Both the position numbers and the translations under genes were made by a program. The notes beneath the pieces were generated by a model, which was not told the DNA's origin, did no database searches, and saw only the letters and a list, made by a program, of their open reading frames with translations. This document shows positions 35,310-44,528 of a stretch of DNA of 48,200 bases, piece by piece. The DNA is taken from contig JAEYTO010000034.1 of the NCBI GenBank assembly GCA_023433925.1, positions 1-48,200 of the forward strand, written 5' to 3'. Source of the stretch: Pseudomonadota bacterium. GTDB taxonomy: Bacteria; Desulfobacterota; Desulfovibrionia; Desulfovibrionales; Desulfovibrionaceae. The number at the start of each line of letters is the position of its first letter. The first letter of the stretch is position 1.

Positions 35310-36278
35310 GTGAACAGGACCTATAGCCTGGCCACCTACTTCCGGCAGCGCTTCGGCAGGCGGCTGCGCAAGGTCCCGCTCGACGCCGGCTCCGGCTGCC
35401 CCAACCGCGACGGACTCATCTCGCGCCAGGGCTGCGCCTTCTGCAACGCGCACGGCTCCGGCACGGGCCTGGCTTCTGGCGGGCTGCGCCTGACGGCCCA
35501 GTGGGAGCGCCTGACCTCTCGCGCCAAGGCTCGTGAGGCCGGCCCGCCCCTGTTCATGGCCTATCTGCAATCCTTCTCGAACACTTACGGCCCCGCCGCC
35601 CGCCTGGCCCGGCTCCTGGAGGAGATATTGAGCCTGCCAGGCCTGGCGGCCCTGAGCGTCGGCACGCGGCCGGACTGCCTGGACCGCGAAAAGCTGACCA
35701 TCCTGGCCGGGGCAGGCATTCCCGAAACCTGGCTGGAGCTCGGGCTCCAGTCGTCCAACGACGCCACGCTCGCGCGCATCGGCCGGGGCCACGATTTCGC
35801 CTGCTTCGCCCGCGCCGCCGAGCAGGCCGCGGCGGTCGGCCTCAAGGTCTGCGCCCATGTCATGGCCGGGCTGCCCGGCGAAGGCCCCGATGAATTCCTG
35901 GCCACGTCGCGGGCCGTGAGCGCCCTGCCCGTGCGCGGCATCAAGTTCCATAATCTTCTGGTGCTGCGGGGAACGGCCCTGGAGACCCCGTGGAGAGCCG
36001 GCCGGTACGCGCCCCTCACCCTTGCGGACTATGCGGCCATGCTCTGCCGGGCCCTTGCCGAGACCCGGCCGGATATGATCGTGCATCGCATGCAGGCCGA
36101 TCCGGCTCCCGGAGAGCTTGCCGCCCCCGCCTGGGCGGGCGACAAGGCCGCGGTGCTCGCCCTCATCCGCGCCGAGCTCGCCCGTCAGGACATCTGGCAA
36201 GGCAAGGCGGCCGGCGCTGAAGCCGGCATCCCGGCCTGGTTCGACCCCATGCGGAGCATGCCGCGCTATCTGCAATGA
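35310..36278 (+). CDS. YhcC-type radical SAM protein (TIGR01212 family)
   Basis: 322 aa. It begins VNRTYSLATYFRQRFGRRLR, where the family signature after the start is followed by KVPLDAGSGCPNRDGLISRQ and GCAFCN: the cluster cysteines are C-x11-C-x2-C, the unusual spacing of YhcC-like proteins. FMAYLQSFSNTYGP, SVGTRPDCL, WLELGLQSSNDATLARIGRG and HVMAGLPGE follow as in the family. The reaction is unknown. Start GTG 35310 is chosen from family N-termini; the frame is open upstream into the mreB promoter region. The ribosome binding site is weak. Confidence 0.88.
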   Translation: MNRTYSLATYFRQRFGRRLRKVPLDAGSGCPNRDGLISRQGCAFCNAHGSGTGLASGGLRLTAQWERLTSRAKAREAGPPLFMAYLQSFSNTYGPAARLARLLEEILSLPGLAALSVGTRPDCLDREKLTILAGAGIPETWLELGLQSSNDATLARIGRGHDFACFARAAEQAAAVGLKVCAHVMAGLPGEGPDEFLATSRAVSALPVRGIKFHNLLVLRGTALETPWRAGRYAPLTLADYAAMLCRALAETRPDMIVHRMQADPAPGELAAPAWAGDKAAVLALIRAELARQDIWQGKAAGAEAGIPAWFDPMRSMPRYLQ

Positions 36279-36285
36279 ACATGCC

Positions 36286-36313
36286 TTGACAACCGCGCCG
36301 CCCGCGCTATCGC
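36286..36313 (+). promoter_or_regulatory. Possible promoter upstream of the alkyltransferase gene
   Basis: TTGACA (36286-36291), a 16-bp spacer and TATCGC (36308-36313), just after the radical SAM stop. The -35 is perfect and the -10 moderate. It would make a leader of about 180 nt before the alkyltransferase ATG at 36499. Confidence 0.4.
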
Positions 36314-36498
36314 TTCCATGGTGCGGTCATCCACGTTTTTTAGACATTTCACCCGGCTGGCATCCATGCTAGCCATGAACCGTTGGCGTTTTGCCGTGCC
36401 GCCGGCCGGCTGTTCAAGATTCTGACGGCTTGGCTCGACATTTCTTGCGCACCCGATGCGCCGAGGTGAGTTCCAACACCCTGTCCCCAGGAGTCCCC

Positions 36499-36981
36499 AT
36501 GAACTTTGAAATCATCAGCTCAGGCCTGCTCTGCCTGTCTCTTTCATGGGCAAACGGGCTCATCGTGGCCATCGGTCTGGATTGGGCCGGACCGGACGCG
36601 CCCGCCGGCCCAGGCCCTGTAAGCGCCCACGGCCGCGTCCTGGCCGAGGCCCTGGCGCGCTACGTGGCCGGAGAGCCCGTGGACTGGCCCGAACTGCCCC
36701 TGTACCTGGAAGGCCTGTCCGGCTTCCGCCGCACGGTGCTGCTGACCCTGGCCCGCGAGGTGGGCCACGGCCGGGTCACGACCTATGGCGGCCTGGCGGC
36801 CATGGCCGGCAGGCCCGGGGCCGCGCGGGCCGTGGGCCGTGTCATGGCCACCAATCCCTGGTCCATGGTCTTTCCGTGACACCGGGTCATCGGGTCGGGC
36901 GGGAACCTGACCGGATTCGGGCCTGGATTGAAGATGAAAAAATATCTCCTCGACCTTGAACGGGGCTCCATGAGCGGTTAA
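36499..36981 (+). CDS. Selenocysteine-containing O6-alkylguanine-DNA alkyltransferase (predicted)
   Basis: 160 aa if TGA 36877-36879 is read as selenocysteine (residue 127). The family is the suicidal repair enzyme that takes alkyl groups from O6-guanine onto one cysteine in PCHRV. Here the sequence reads NPWSMVFP-TGA-HRVIGSGGNLTGFGPG and then LKMKKYLLDLERG to TAA 36979-36981. All other family marks are present: FRRTVLLTLAREVGHGRVTT, TYGGLAAMAGRPGAARAVGR (helix-turn-helix with the arginine finger). AGGAG at 36489-36493 supports ATG 36499. Ending at the TGA would leave a 126-aa protein without its active site. The alternative is a nonsense mutation (TGC or TGT to TGA). A SECIS-like hairpin follows the TGA; a DksA-type gene starts 29 nt after the TAA. 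Confidence 0.82.
36882..36914 (+). promoter_or_regulatory. Candidate bacterial SECIS element
   Basis: Directly after the TGA, GGUCA (36885-36889) pairs with UGACC (36908-36912), extendable by CC/GG with one bulged G. Above it GGU (36893-36895) pairs with ACC (36905-36907), leaving an apical loop CGGGCGGGA whose second base is G. The loop begins 16 nt past the TGA, at the lower limit for bacterial SECIS elements (about 16-37 nt). The pairing was done by eye, without energy calculation. Confidence 0.6.
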
Positions 36982-37010
36982 TCTGCCTTTTTCTGCATGG
37001 AGGTACCGCC

Positions 37011-37355
37011 ATGATGCCCATGGAAAAGGCGACGCTCAAGAGACGGATCATGGATGATATGGCTGGGCTGGAGGCCCATGTGGAGGAGCTCAGGACGCTG
37101 GCCGCGCCCGAGTCCCCGGATTGCGCCGTGGGCCGGCTCGGCCGCATGGGCGGGCTGGCCAGCAGGGCGGTGAACCAGGCCGCGCTCGATACGGCCATGG
37201 CCAGGCTCATCGGACTGCGGCGCGTGCTGGCCTGCATCGACAACCCGGAATTCGGCCTGTGCGAGGAATGCGGAGAGGAGATCGGCCCCAGGCGGCTGAT
37301 GGTCATGCCCGAGACCAGGTTCTGCGTGCGTTGCGCGCAGATCGCGCACGGCTAG
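37011..37355 (+). CDS. DksA/TraR-family zinc-finger protein
   Basis: 114 aa. An N-terminal coiled coil (LKRRIMDDMAGLEAHVEEL, ALDTAMARLIGLRRVLACID) is followed by the four-cysteine zinc finger, CEECGEEIGPRRLMVMPETR then FCVRC. In DksA itself two acidic residues at the coiled-coil tip reach the RNA polymerase secondary channel; here the tip (ESPDCAVGR) is atypical, so regulatory equivalence is open. GGAGG at 36999-37003 is 7 nt before ATG 37011. It starts 29 nt after the alkyltransferase stop and is probably in the same transcript. Confidence 0.85.
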   Translation: MMPMEKATLKRRIMDDMAGLEAHVEELRTLAAPESPDCAVGRLGRMGGLASRAVNQAALDTAMARLIGLRRVLACIDNPEFGLCEECGEEIGPRRLMVMPETRFCVRCAQIAHG

Positions 37356-37366
37356 GCGGAATATGG

Positions 37367-37402
37367 GACGGCCCCGGTCCGCCGAGGCGGGCCGGGGCCG
37401 TC
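37367..37402 (+). terminator. Terminator after the DksA-like gene
   Basis: GACGGCCCCGG (37367-37377) pairs with CCGGGGCCGTC (37392-37402), 12 nt after the stop. Only TGCCGTTAT follows, so the T-run is weak. Confidence 0.6.
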
Positions 37403-37408
37403 TGCCGT

Positions 37409-37535
37409 TATAGCATTTGCTTTTGAATGCCCTGCAAGCCATGCGCCGGCATGGCTTGCCGCCGCGTAGGCGGCGGCGCAATCCACTTGCGCCGTCAACG
37501 CCGAAGCGGGCGTCTCAAAGTCAAACGGCTCTAAT
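37409..37535 (-). repeat. Family 2 intergenic repeat, full copy
   Basis: Read on the minus strand it starts TTAGAGCCGTTTGACTTTGA and ends ...GCATTCAAAAGCAAATGCTA; the two ends are imperfect inverted repeats. The segment GCGTTGACGGCGCAAG and GATTGCGCC matches 46580-46610 on the plus strand. Two internal palindromes are visible, CAAGCCATGC/GCATGGCTTG and GCCGCCG...CGGCGGC. Its left end supplies the TAG stop of sppA. Confidence 0.75.
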
Positions 37536-38463
37536 AGAGGAACACCCAGCGCTGTCCCAGGAGCCCGGAGGCGAGCTCCGAGGCCGCGCGGGCCGAATGC
37601 GCCGATCCGGGGCCAATGCCGGCGGAAGAGAGAATGAGCCGCAGCAGGCCCAACTTTTCCTCGGGCGGACCCTCCAGAATGGGCGCTTCTTCGCTCAGGC
37701 CGGTCTGCTCGCGCAGCAGCTCCAGGGCGTCCTGCAATCCGCCGAGGCGGTCCACCAGGCCGCGCTCCAGGGCCTGCCTGCCCGTGAAGGCCCGGCCATC
37801 GGCCAGGGCCGCCACCTGCGCGCGGTCCATGCCCCTGGCCTGGGCGATGTCGCTCACGAACTGCTCGTGCATGTCCATGACCACGCTCGTCAGGTATTCG
37901 CGCTCGCGCGGGGACAGGTCGCGGAAAGGCGTGCCCACGCCCTTCATCTCGCCGCTGGCGATGAGGGTCTGGGCCAGACCGATCTTCTCGGCCAGCTCGC
38001 GGATGTTCAGAAGCTCCATGCGCACGCCGATGGAGCCCGTGAGGCTCGACGGGTTGGCCAGGATGACGTCCGCCGCGGCCGCGACATAGTATCCGCCGCT
38101 GGCGGCCAGGGCGCCCATGCTGGCCACCACGGGCTTCGTCGCGGCCAGGCCGCGCACGGCGGCGAAGACCTCCTGGCTCGGCGCCACCACGCCGCCGGGC
38201 GAGTCGATGCGCAGGAGCACGCCCTTGACCGACTCGTCCCGCTCCAGCTCCCTGATCCAGTCAACGAGCTCCTCGGAATCGGTGATCAGCCCTTCCACGC
38301 GCACCAGGCCCAGGCGCGCGCCCGTGAACTCGCCTGCCGGGAGCAGATGAAAGGCGGCCATGGCCCCTCCGAAGAGGACCATGGCCGCCATGAGTAGGAT
38401 CAGTCCGAAAAGGACCGGATGACGCCGGCTGAAGCTAGCCTTCGTCGTCGCTGGATTCGGCAC
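37531..38463 (-). CDS. sppA: Signal peptide peptidase SppA
   Basis: 310 aa, the short single-domain form. It has an N-terminal membrane anchor (PVLFGLILLMAAMVLFGGAM), then a ClpP-fold protease. RIDSPGGVVAPSQE and the nucleophile region MGALAASGGYYVAAAADVI are clear, and the catalytic lysine lies in ASGEMKGVGTPFR. Cleaves leftover signal peptides in the membrane. The start overlaps the end of rpsA by 29 nt, so it is cotranscribed. The stop codon TAG (37533-37531) sits in the end of a repeat element, so the last residues (RWVFLY) may differ between strains. Confidence 0.94.
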   Translation of the reverse strand: MPNPATTKASFSRRHPVLFGLILLMAAMVLFGGAMAAFHLLPAGEFTGARLGLVRVEGLITDSEELVDWIRELERDESVKGVLLRIDSPGGVVAPSQEVFAAVRGLAATKPVVASMGALAASGGYYVAAAADVILANPSSLTGSIGVRMELLNIRELAEKIGLAQTLIASGEMKGVGTPFRDLSPREREYLTSVVMDMHEQFVSDIAQARGMDRAQVAALADGRAFTGRQALERGLVDRLGGLQDALELLREQTGLSEEAPILEGPPEEKLGLLRLILSSAGIGPGSAHSARAASELASGLLGQRWVFLY

Positions 38464-40207
38464 TGGCGTCCTCGAGCTTCTGCTTGATCAGGTCGCCCAG
38501 GGTGCTGCCGCCGGTATCCGCGCCGCTCGTGGTGCGGAACTCGCGGGGCTTCTTGCGCTCCTCGTCATCCTTGAGCTGCTTGATGGACAGGCCGAGCCTG
38601 CGCTCGTCGGCGCTGACATGGATGACCTTGGCTTCGATCTCCACGCCTTCCTTGAACAGCTCGGCCGGGTTCTTGACCTTCTTGTGGCTGATCTCGGAGA
38701 CGTGCACCAGGCCCTCGATGCCCTCCTCGACCTCGACGAACAGGCCGAAGTCGGTGATGTTCGTCACCGTGCCCTTGACCAGGGAGCCGACGGGGTATTT
38801 GCCCGGAACCTCGTTCCAGGGGTCCTCATTGAGCTGCTTGACGCCCAGGGTGAACTTCTCGTTCTCCTTGTCCACGGTGAGCACCTTGGCCTGCACCGTG
38901 TCGCCGACCTTGAACATCTCGCCGGGATGGCGGACCTTCTTGGTCCAGGAGATGTCCGAGACGTGGATGAGGCCGTCGATGCCGTCCTCGATGCCGATGA
39001 ACAGGCCGAACTCGGTGATGTTCTTGATGGTGCCCTCAAGGATGGTGCCCTCGGGGTACTTCTCAGCCACCAGATCCCAGGGGTTGGGCTTGACCTGCTT
39101 CATGCCCAGGCTGATGCGCTTCTTGTCCGGGTCCACGCCCAGCACGACCACCTCGACCTCGTCGCCGGGATGGACCATCTGGGAGGGATGGCGCAGCTTG
39201 CGGGTCCAGGACATCTCGGAGATGTGCACCAGGCCCTCGACCCCGGGCTCCAGCTCCACGAAGGCGCCGTAGTCCACGAGGTTGGTAACGCGGCCCTTGA
39301 AGCGGCTGCCTTCGGGGTACTTGCGGGTGATGTCCTCCCACGGGTCGGGCACGAGCTGCTTCATGCCCAGGGAAACCTTCTTGTTGTCCTTGTCGAAGGA
39401 CAGGACCTTGAGCTCCAGTTCGTCGCCCAGGCTGACCATCTCCTTGGGGTGGCGGATGCGGCGCCAGGACATGTCCGTGATGTGCAGCAGGCCGTCGAGG
39501 CCGCCCAGGTCCACGAACACGCCGTACTCGGTGATGTTCTTGACCTTGCCCTTGACCACCTGGCCCTCGGAGAGGGTCTCCAGGAGTTCCTTGCGCATGT
39601 GCTCGCGCTGCTCCTCGAGGAGCACGCGGCGGGAGACGATGACGTTGGAGCGGCGGCGGTTGATCTTGAGGACGCGGAACTCGAACTCCTTGCCCACCAG
39701 AGCGTCCATGTCGGGCACGGGGCGCAGGTCCACGTGGGAGCCGGGCAGGAAGGCCTCCACGCCGCCCAGATCGACGGTGTAGCCGCCCTTGACCCGGCGC
39801 ACGATGTGACCCTTGACGGTCTTCTCGCCCTCCTGCACGTCCTCCAGCTTGTCGAAGAGCTTCATGCGCTGGGCGCGCTCGCGGGACAGGGTGATGGTGC
39901 CCTCGGCCTCGTCCTTGCGCACGACGAAGACGTCCACCTTGTCGCCGACCTGCACGGTCACATTGCCGTTGCTATCGGTAAACTCCGCGATGGGGAGTTG
40001 GCCCTCGGACTTGAAATTGACGTCCACCAGCACGTGATCGCTATCGATCTTGACCACCTCGCCGGAGACGATGTTGCCGTCCTCGATGGAACCGAAGTCC
40101 TCGTTCAGGTAGTTATCCAGGGCCGAGGCGAAATCAATGTTCTCGTTGAAATCGGCGTCGTTGCCCTGGATTGAATGTTTGCTCACGGTCTCAGTTGCGT
40201 TTGTCAT
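38435..40207 (-). CDS. rpsA: 30S ribosomal protein S1
   Basis: 590 aa with six S1 (OB-fold) repeats. The C-terminal four show the clear pattern GxVxNxxxFGxFVxLxxGxxGLxHxSxxS (for example VKGTVTNITDFGLFVEVEEG, HVSEISHKKVKNPAELFKEG), and the first two are the ribosome-docking ones. It brings mRNA to the 30S subunit. The N-terminus (MTNATETVSKHSIQGNDADF) and acidic C-terminus (EDASAESSDDEG) are normal. TGGAGG lies 6 nt upstream of ATG 40207. Confidence 0.96.
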   Translation of the reverse strand: MTNATETVSKHSIQGNDADFNENIDFASALDNYLNEDFGSIEDGNIVSGEVVKIDSDHVLVDVNFKSEGQLPIAEFTDSNGNVTVQVGDKVDVFVVRKDEAEGTITLSRERAQRMKLFDKLEDVQEGEKTVKGHIVRRVKGGYTVDLGGVEAFLPGSHVDLRPVPDMDALVGKEFEFRVLKINRRRSNVIVSRRVLLEEQREHMRKELLETLSEGQVVKGKVKNITEYGVFVDLGGLDGLLHITDMSWRRIRHPKEMVSLGDELELKVLSFDKDNKKVSLGMKQLVPDPWEDITRKYPEGSRFKGRVTNLVDYGAFVELEPGVEGLVHISEMSWTRKLRHPSQMVHPGDEVEVVVLGVDPDKKRISLGMKQVKPNPWDLVAEKYPEGTILEGTIKNITEFGLFIGIEDGIDGLIHVSDISWTKKVRHPGEMFKVGDTVQAKVLTVDKENEKFTLGVKQLNEDPWNEVPGKYPVGSLVKGTVTNITDFGLFVEVEEGIEGLVHVSEISHKKVKNPAELFKEGVEIEAKVIHVSADERRLGLSIKQLKDDEERKKPREFRTTSGADTGGSTLGDLIKQKLEDASAESSDDEG

Positions 40208-40229
40208 AGTTACCTCCAGACTCCTCTGA

Positions 40230-40243
40230 CGAAAATTTTCGTG
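40230..40243. promoter_or_regulatory. 14-bp AT-rich palindrome in the rpsA leader
   Basis: ACGAAAATTTTCGT is a perfect palindrome 23 nt upstream of the rpsA ATG, just before its ribosome binding site. On the minus strand TTGTCA is followed after 17 nt by TATTGA, a weak promoter, upstream of it. The palindrome could be an operator or an S1 autoregulatory leader element. Confidence 0.35.
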
Positions 40244-40330
40244 TCAATAGCAGAAGGCCCGCGCATTGACAACACCGGATCGGCCCGCTTGGCGGACCGT
40301 CGGTAAACCGTCCCGGTTTTTCCAGCTCCG

Positions 40331-40355
40331 CGATGCTTGAGCAAAGCTCGAGCAT
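40331..40355 (-). terminator. Hairpin after rimO
   Basis: GATGCTTGAG (40332-40341) and CTCGAGCATC (40347-40356) pair with one G-T wobble around CAAAG, about 65 nt beyond the rimO stop. No T-run follows on the minus strand, so it may not be an intrinsic terminator. Confidence 0.35.
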
Positions 40356-40419
40356 CGTCCATGGGCGCCGCGCATCCGGCGATCATCCCGACCCGCGCGG
40401 CCTGTTTTTCCACGGGCTG

Positions 40420-41736
40420 TCAGGCCAGGGCCGAAAGGTCGTGGGCCCCGGCCTCCTCCACCGTGGCCATGACCAGCCGGCCGGGGGCCACGCCCTCGCC
40501 GCTCACGTAGGTCACGCCGTCCACCTCCGGGGCCTGGAACCAGGCCCGGCCGATGTGCAGCCCCGGCCACTCGGGACTCGCCTCATCCACGAGAACCTCG
40601 ATCTCCTGGCCCACGTAGCCGGCCAGAAGCTCCTCGCTGATCTCCTCCTGGGCCTCCATGACGCGCCGCACGCGCTCCTGCTTGACCTCGTCGGGCACCT
40701 GATCCGGCATGGCCGCCGCGGCAGTGCCCTCCTCGGGCCAGTAGGGAAACACGCCCAGGTGCTGAAGCCGCGCCGCGCGCACGAATTGGAGCAGGGCCTC
40801 GAAGTGCTCCTCGGTCTCGCCGGGAAAGCCGACGATGAGGCTCGTGCGGATGGCCGCCTCGGGGAAGCTCGCGCGCACGCGGTCGATGACGCGCCAGGGG
40901 TCGCGGGCAAAGGGCCGGCCCATGCGCGTCAGGATCTCGGGGTGCGCGTGCTGCAAGGGGATGTCGAAATAGGGCACGAGCGGCTTGCCGGCCGCACGCA
41001 GAAAGCCGAGCAGCTCGTCCGTGAGCCCGGCCGGATAGAGATACATGAGCCGCAGGCGCGCCAGGCCCGCGAGCGGCAGAAGCCCTTCCAGCAGGCGCAC
41101 GAGCCCGCCCTTGCCTTCAAGATCATGGCCGTAGGCGGTCAGATCCTGGGCCACGAGAACAAGCTCGCGCGCCCCCGCATCCAGGAGCATGCGCGCCTCG
41201 GCGAGCAGGCTGTCCATGGGTTCGCTGCGCAGCCGGCCGCGGATGGACGGGATGGTGCAGAAGGAGCAGGCGTGCGAGCAGCCCTCGCTTATCTTAAGGT
41301 AGGCGTAGCTCGCGCCCGCGCCTAGGCGAACCGGCCCGGCGGGCGCGGAATATCCTGTCCGGTCCAGTCCCCGACGCCGCAAGGCCTCGTCGATCATGAG
41401 CGGCCAGCGGTCCAGGGCGTCCAGGGGCAGCCAGAGGTCCACCTCGGGCAGCTCCGGGGCCAGCTCGGCGGTGTAGCGGCTGACCAGGCAGCCGGCCACG
41501 GCCAGCAGGGGCCGCTCGCCCTTGGCCCTGCCGGCGGCCTCGGCCGCGTCGAGCACGGTCCGCACGGACTCCTCCACCGCGGGCGCGATGAAGCCGCACG
41601 TGTTGATGAAGATGAGCCGCGCGTCCTCGGGACGCTCGACGAGCCGGACCCCGCCCAGGGCGCCGAGCAGCCGCTCGGTGTCCACGCGGGTCTTGGGGCA
41701 GCCAAGGCTCACGCTGTATGTCCGCATTTCCTGCAT
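40420..41736 (-). CDS. rimO: Ribosomal protein S12 methylthiotransferase RimO
   Basis: 438 aa radical SAM methylthiotransferase that modifies Asp of ribosomal protein S12. Three parts are seen: the N-terminal UPF0004 domain with cluster cysteines in SLGCPKTRVDTERLL, FINTCGFI and VAGCLV; the radical SAM site CSHACSFC in SEGCSHACSFCTIPSIRGRL; and a C-terminal TRAM domain (IEVLVDEASPEWPGLHIGRA). ATG 41736 has AAGGAAGG just upstream. It lies beside rpsA, a fitting 30S neighbour. Confidence 0.93.
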   Translation of the reverse strand: MQEMRTYSVSLGCPKTRVDTERLLGALGGVRLVERPEDARLIFINTCGFIAPAVEESVRTVLDAAEAAGRAKGERPLLAVAGCLVSRYTAELAPELPEVDLWLPLDALDRWPLMIDEALRRRGLDRTGYSAPAGPVRLGAGASYAYLKISEGCSHACSFCTIPSIRGRLRSEPMDSLLAEARMLLDAGARELVLVAQDLTAYGHDLEGKGGLVRLLEGLLPLAGLARLRLMYLYPAGLTDELLGFLRAAGKPLVPYFDIPLQHAHPEILTRMGRPFARDPWRVIDRVRASFPEAAIRTSLIVGFPGETEEHFEALLQFVRAARLQHLGVFPYWPEEGTAAAAMPDQVPDEVKQERVRRVMEAQEEISEELLAGYVGQEIEVLVDEASPEWPGLHIGRAWFQAPEVDGVTYVSGEGVAPGRLVMATVEEAGAHDLSALA

Positions 41737-41848
41737 GGCGCCTTCCTTTGGAAGAGGGTCCACCTACACCATATCCCGCGACCTGCATAGACCTTTGCGG
41801 CCCATTGCCCAACGGCGGCATATTTGTCACTATCCAAGGCGGCCGTAC

Positions 41849-41878
41849 TTGATTTTTCGATGCGTTCATTGCTAGGCT
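41849..41878 (+). promoter_or_regulatory. Possible promoter of rdgB-glmS
   Basis: TTGATT (41849-41854), an 18-bp spacer and TAGGCT (41873-41878), in the divergent region between rimO and rdgB. Both hexamers are imperfect. Confidence 0.3.
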
Positions 41879-42011
41879 GTAACGCCCTGGATCAGGATCA
41901 AGGGCCACGACCGACGGAAACGACGCCGCACCCATCCGGCCCGCGCCCTCTTCGGTTACCATAACATAATGATGGCGGGACCGGGCGCCCAGGCAGATTT
42001 TGGAGAAGCGA

Positions 42012-42650
42012 GTGCAAAAAGTAGTGCTGGCCACGCGCAACAAAGGCAAGATCGCCGAGCTGTCGGCCATGCTCGGCCCCCTGGGCGTCGAGGTCATGGG
42101 CCTGGAAGCCTTCCCGGACATCGGCGAGATCCCCGAGACCGGCAAGACCTTCGAGGAGAACGCGCTCATCAAGGCCAAAGCCGTGTGCGCGGCCACGGGC
42201 CTGCCGGCCCTGGCCGACGACTCGGGCCTGGTGGTGGACGCCCTGGGCGGCGCGCCGGGCGTGTACTCGGCCCGTTTCGCCGGCGAGGGCGCGCCCGACG
42301 CCGAGAACAACGCCAAGCTCCTGCGCGAGATGGCCACGGTCCCGGAGGAGCGCCGCTCGGCGCGCTTCGTGAGCGTCGTGGTCGCCGCCGCCCCCTCCGG
42401 CGCCACGATCACCGCGCGAGGCACGTGGGAGGGCGCGGTCACGCGCAAACCGCGCGGCCAAGGCGGCTTCGGCTACGATCCACTTTTTCTCGACCCATCC
42501 CTGGGCAGGACCGCCGCCGAGCTTTCGCCCGAGGAAAAGAACGCCCGCAGCCACAGGGGCAACGCCCTGCGCAAGCTCATGGAGCTTTGGCCCGATTTTT
42601 GGAAAAAGGCGGCCAACCAGCCCCTTGCCAGCGAAGCCCCGGAGGCCTAA
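42012..42650 (+). CDS. rdgB: XTP/dITP pyrophosphatase (RdgB/HAM1)
   Basis: 212 aa. It removes non-canonical purine triphosphates such as dITP and XTP. VVLATRNKGKIAEL at the N-terminus, TFEENALIKAKAV, LADDSGLVVDALGGAPGVYS and GFGYDPLF are the family motifs. A TTG at 42000 is in frame, but GGAG at 42002-42005 is 6 nt before GTG 42012, which also gives the usual family N-terminus. glmS follows after 50 nt. Confidence 0.92.
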   Translation: MQKVVLATRNKGKIAELSAMLGPLGVEVMGLEAFPDIGEIPETGKTFEENALIKAKAVCAATGLPALADDSGLVVDALGGAPGVYSARFAGEGAPDAENNAKLLREMATVPEERRSARFVSVVVAAAPSGATITARGTWEGAVTRKPRGQGGFGYDPLFLDPSLGRTAAELSPEEKNARSHRGNALRKLMELWPDFWKKAANQPLASEAPEA

Positions 42651-42700
42651 GGCTTGGGCGGCTCCAACCATGGACACCTTTTCATTCTCGGGAGTGCATC

Positions 42701-44527
<1,827 letters not shown>

Positions 44528-44528
44528 C

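Noticed and set aside
36499..36879. A short 126-aa alkyltransferase ending at the TGA, or a plain pseudogene
   Set aside because: The downstream frame is fully conserved to a TAA, and the TGA is exactly at the catalytic residue with a SECIS-like hairpin after it. A nonsense mutation remains possible and is noted.
38618..40174. A 518-codon open frame antisense to rpsA
   Set aside because: Mirror of the repeated S1 domains; Leu/Val/His-rich repetitive translation without any family motif.
42651..42700. A glmS ribozyme/riboswitch upstream of glmS
   Set aside because: The gap is only 50 nt, too short for the ribozyme, and the core sequence is absent.
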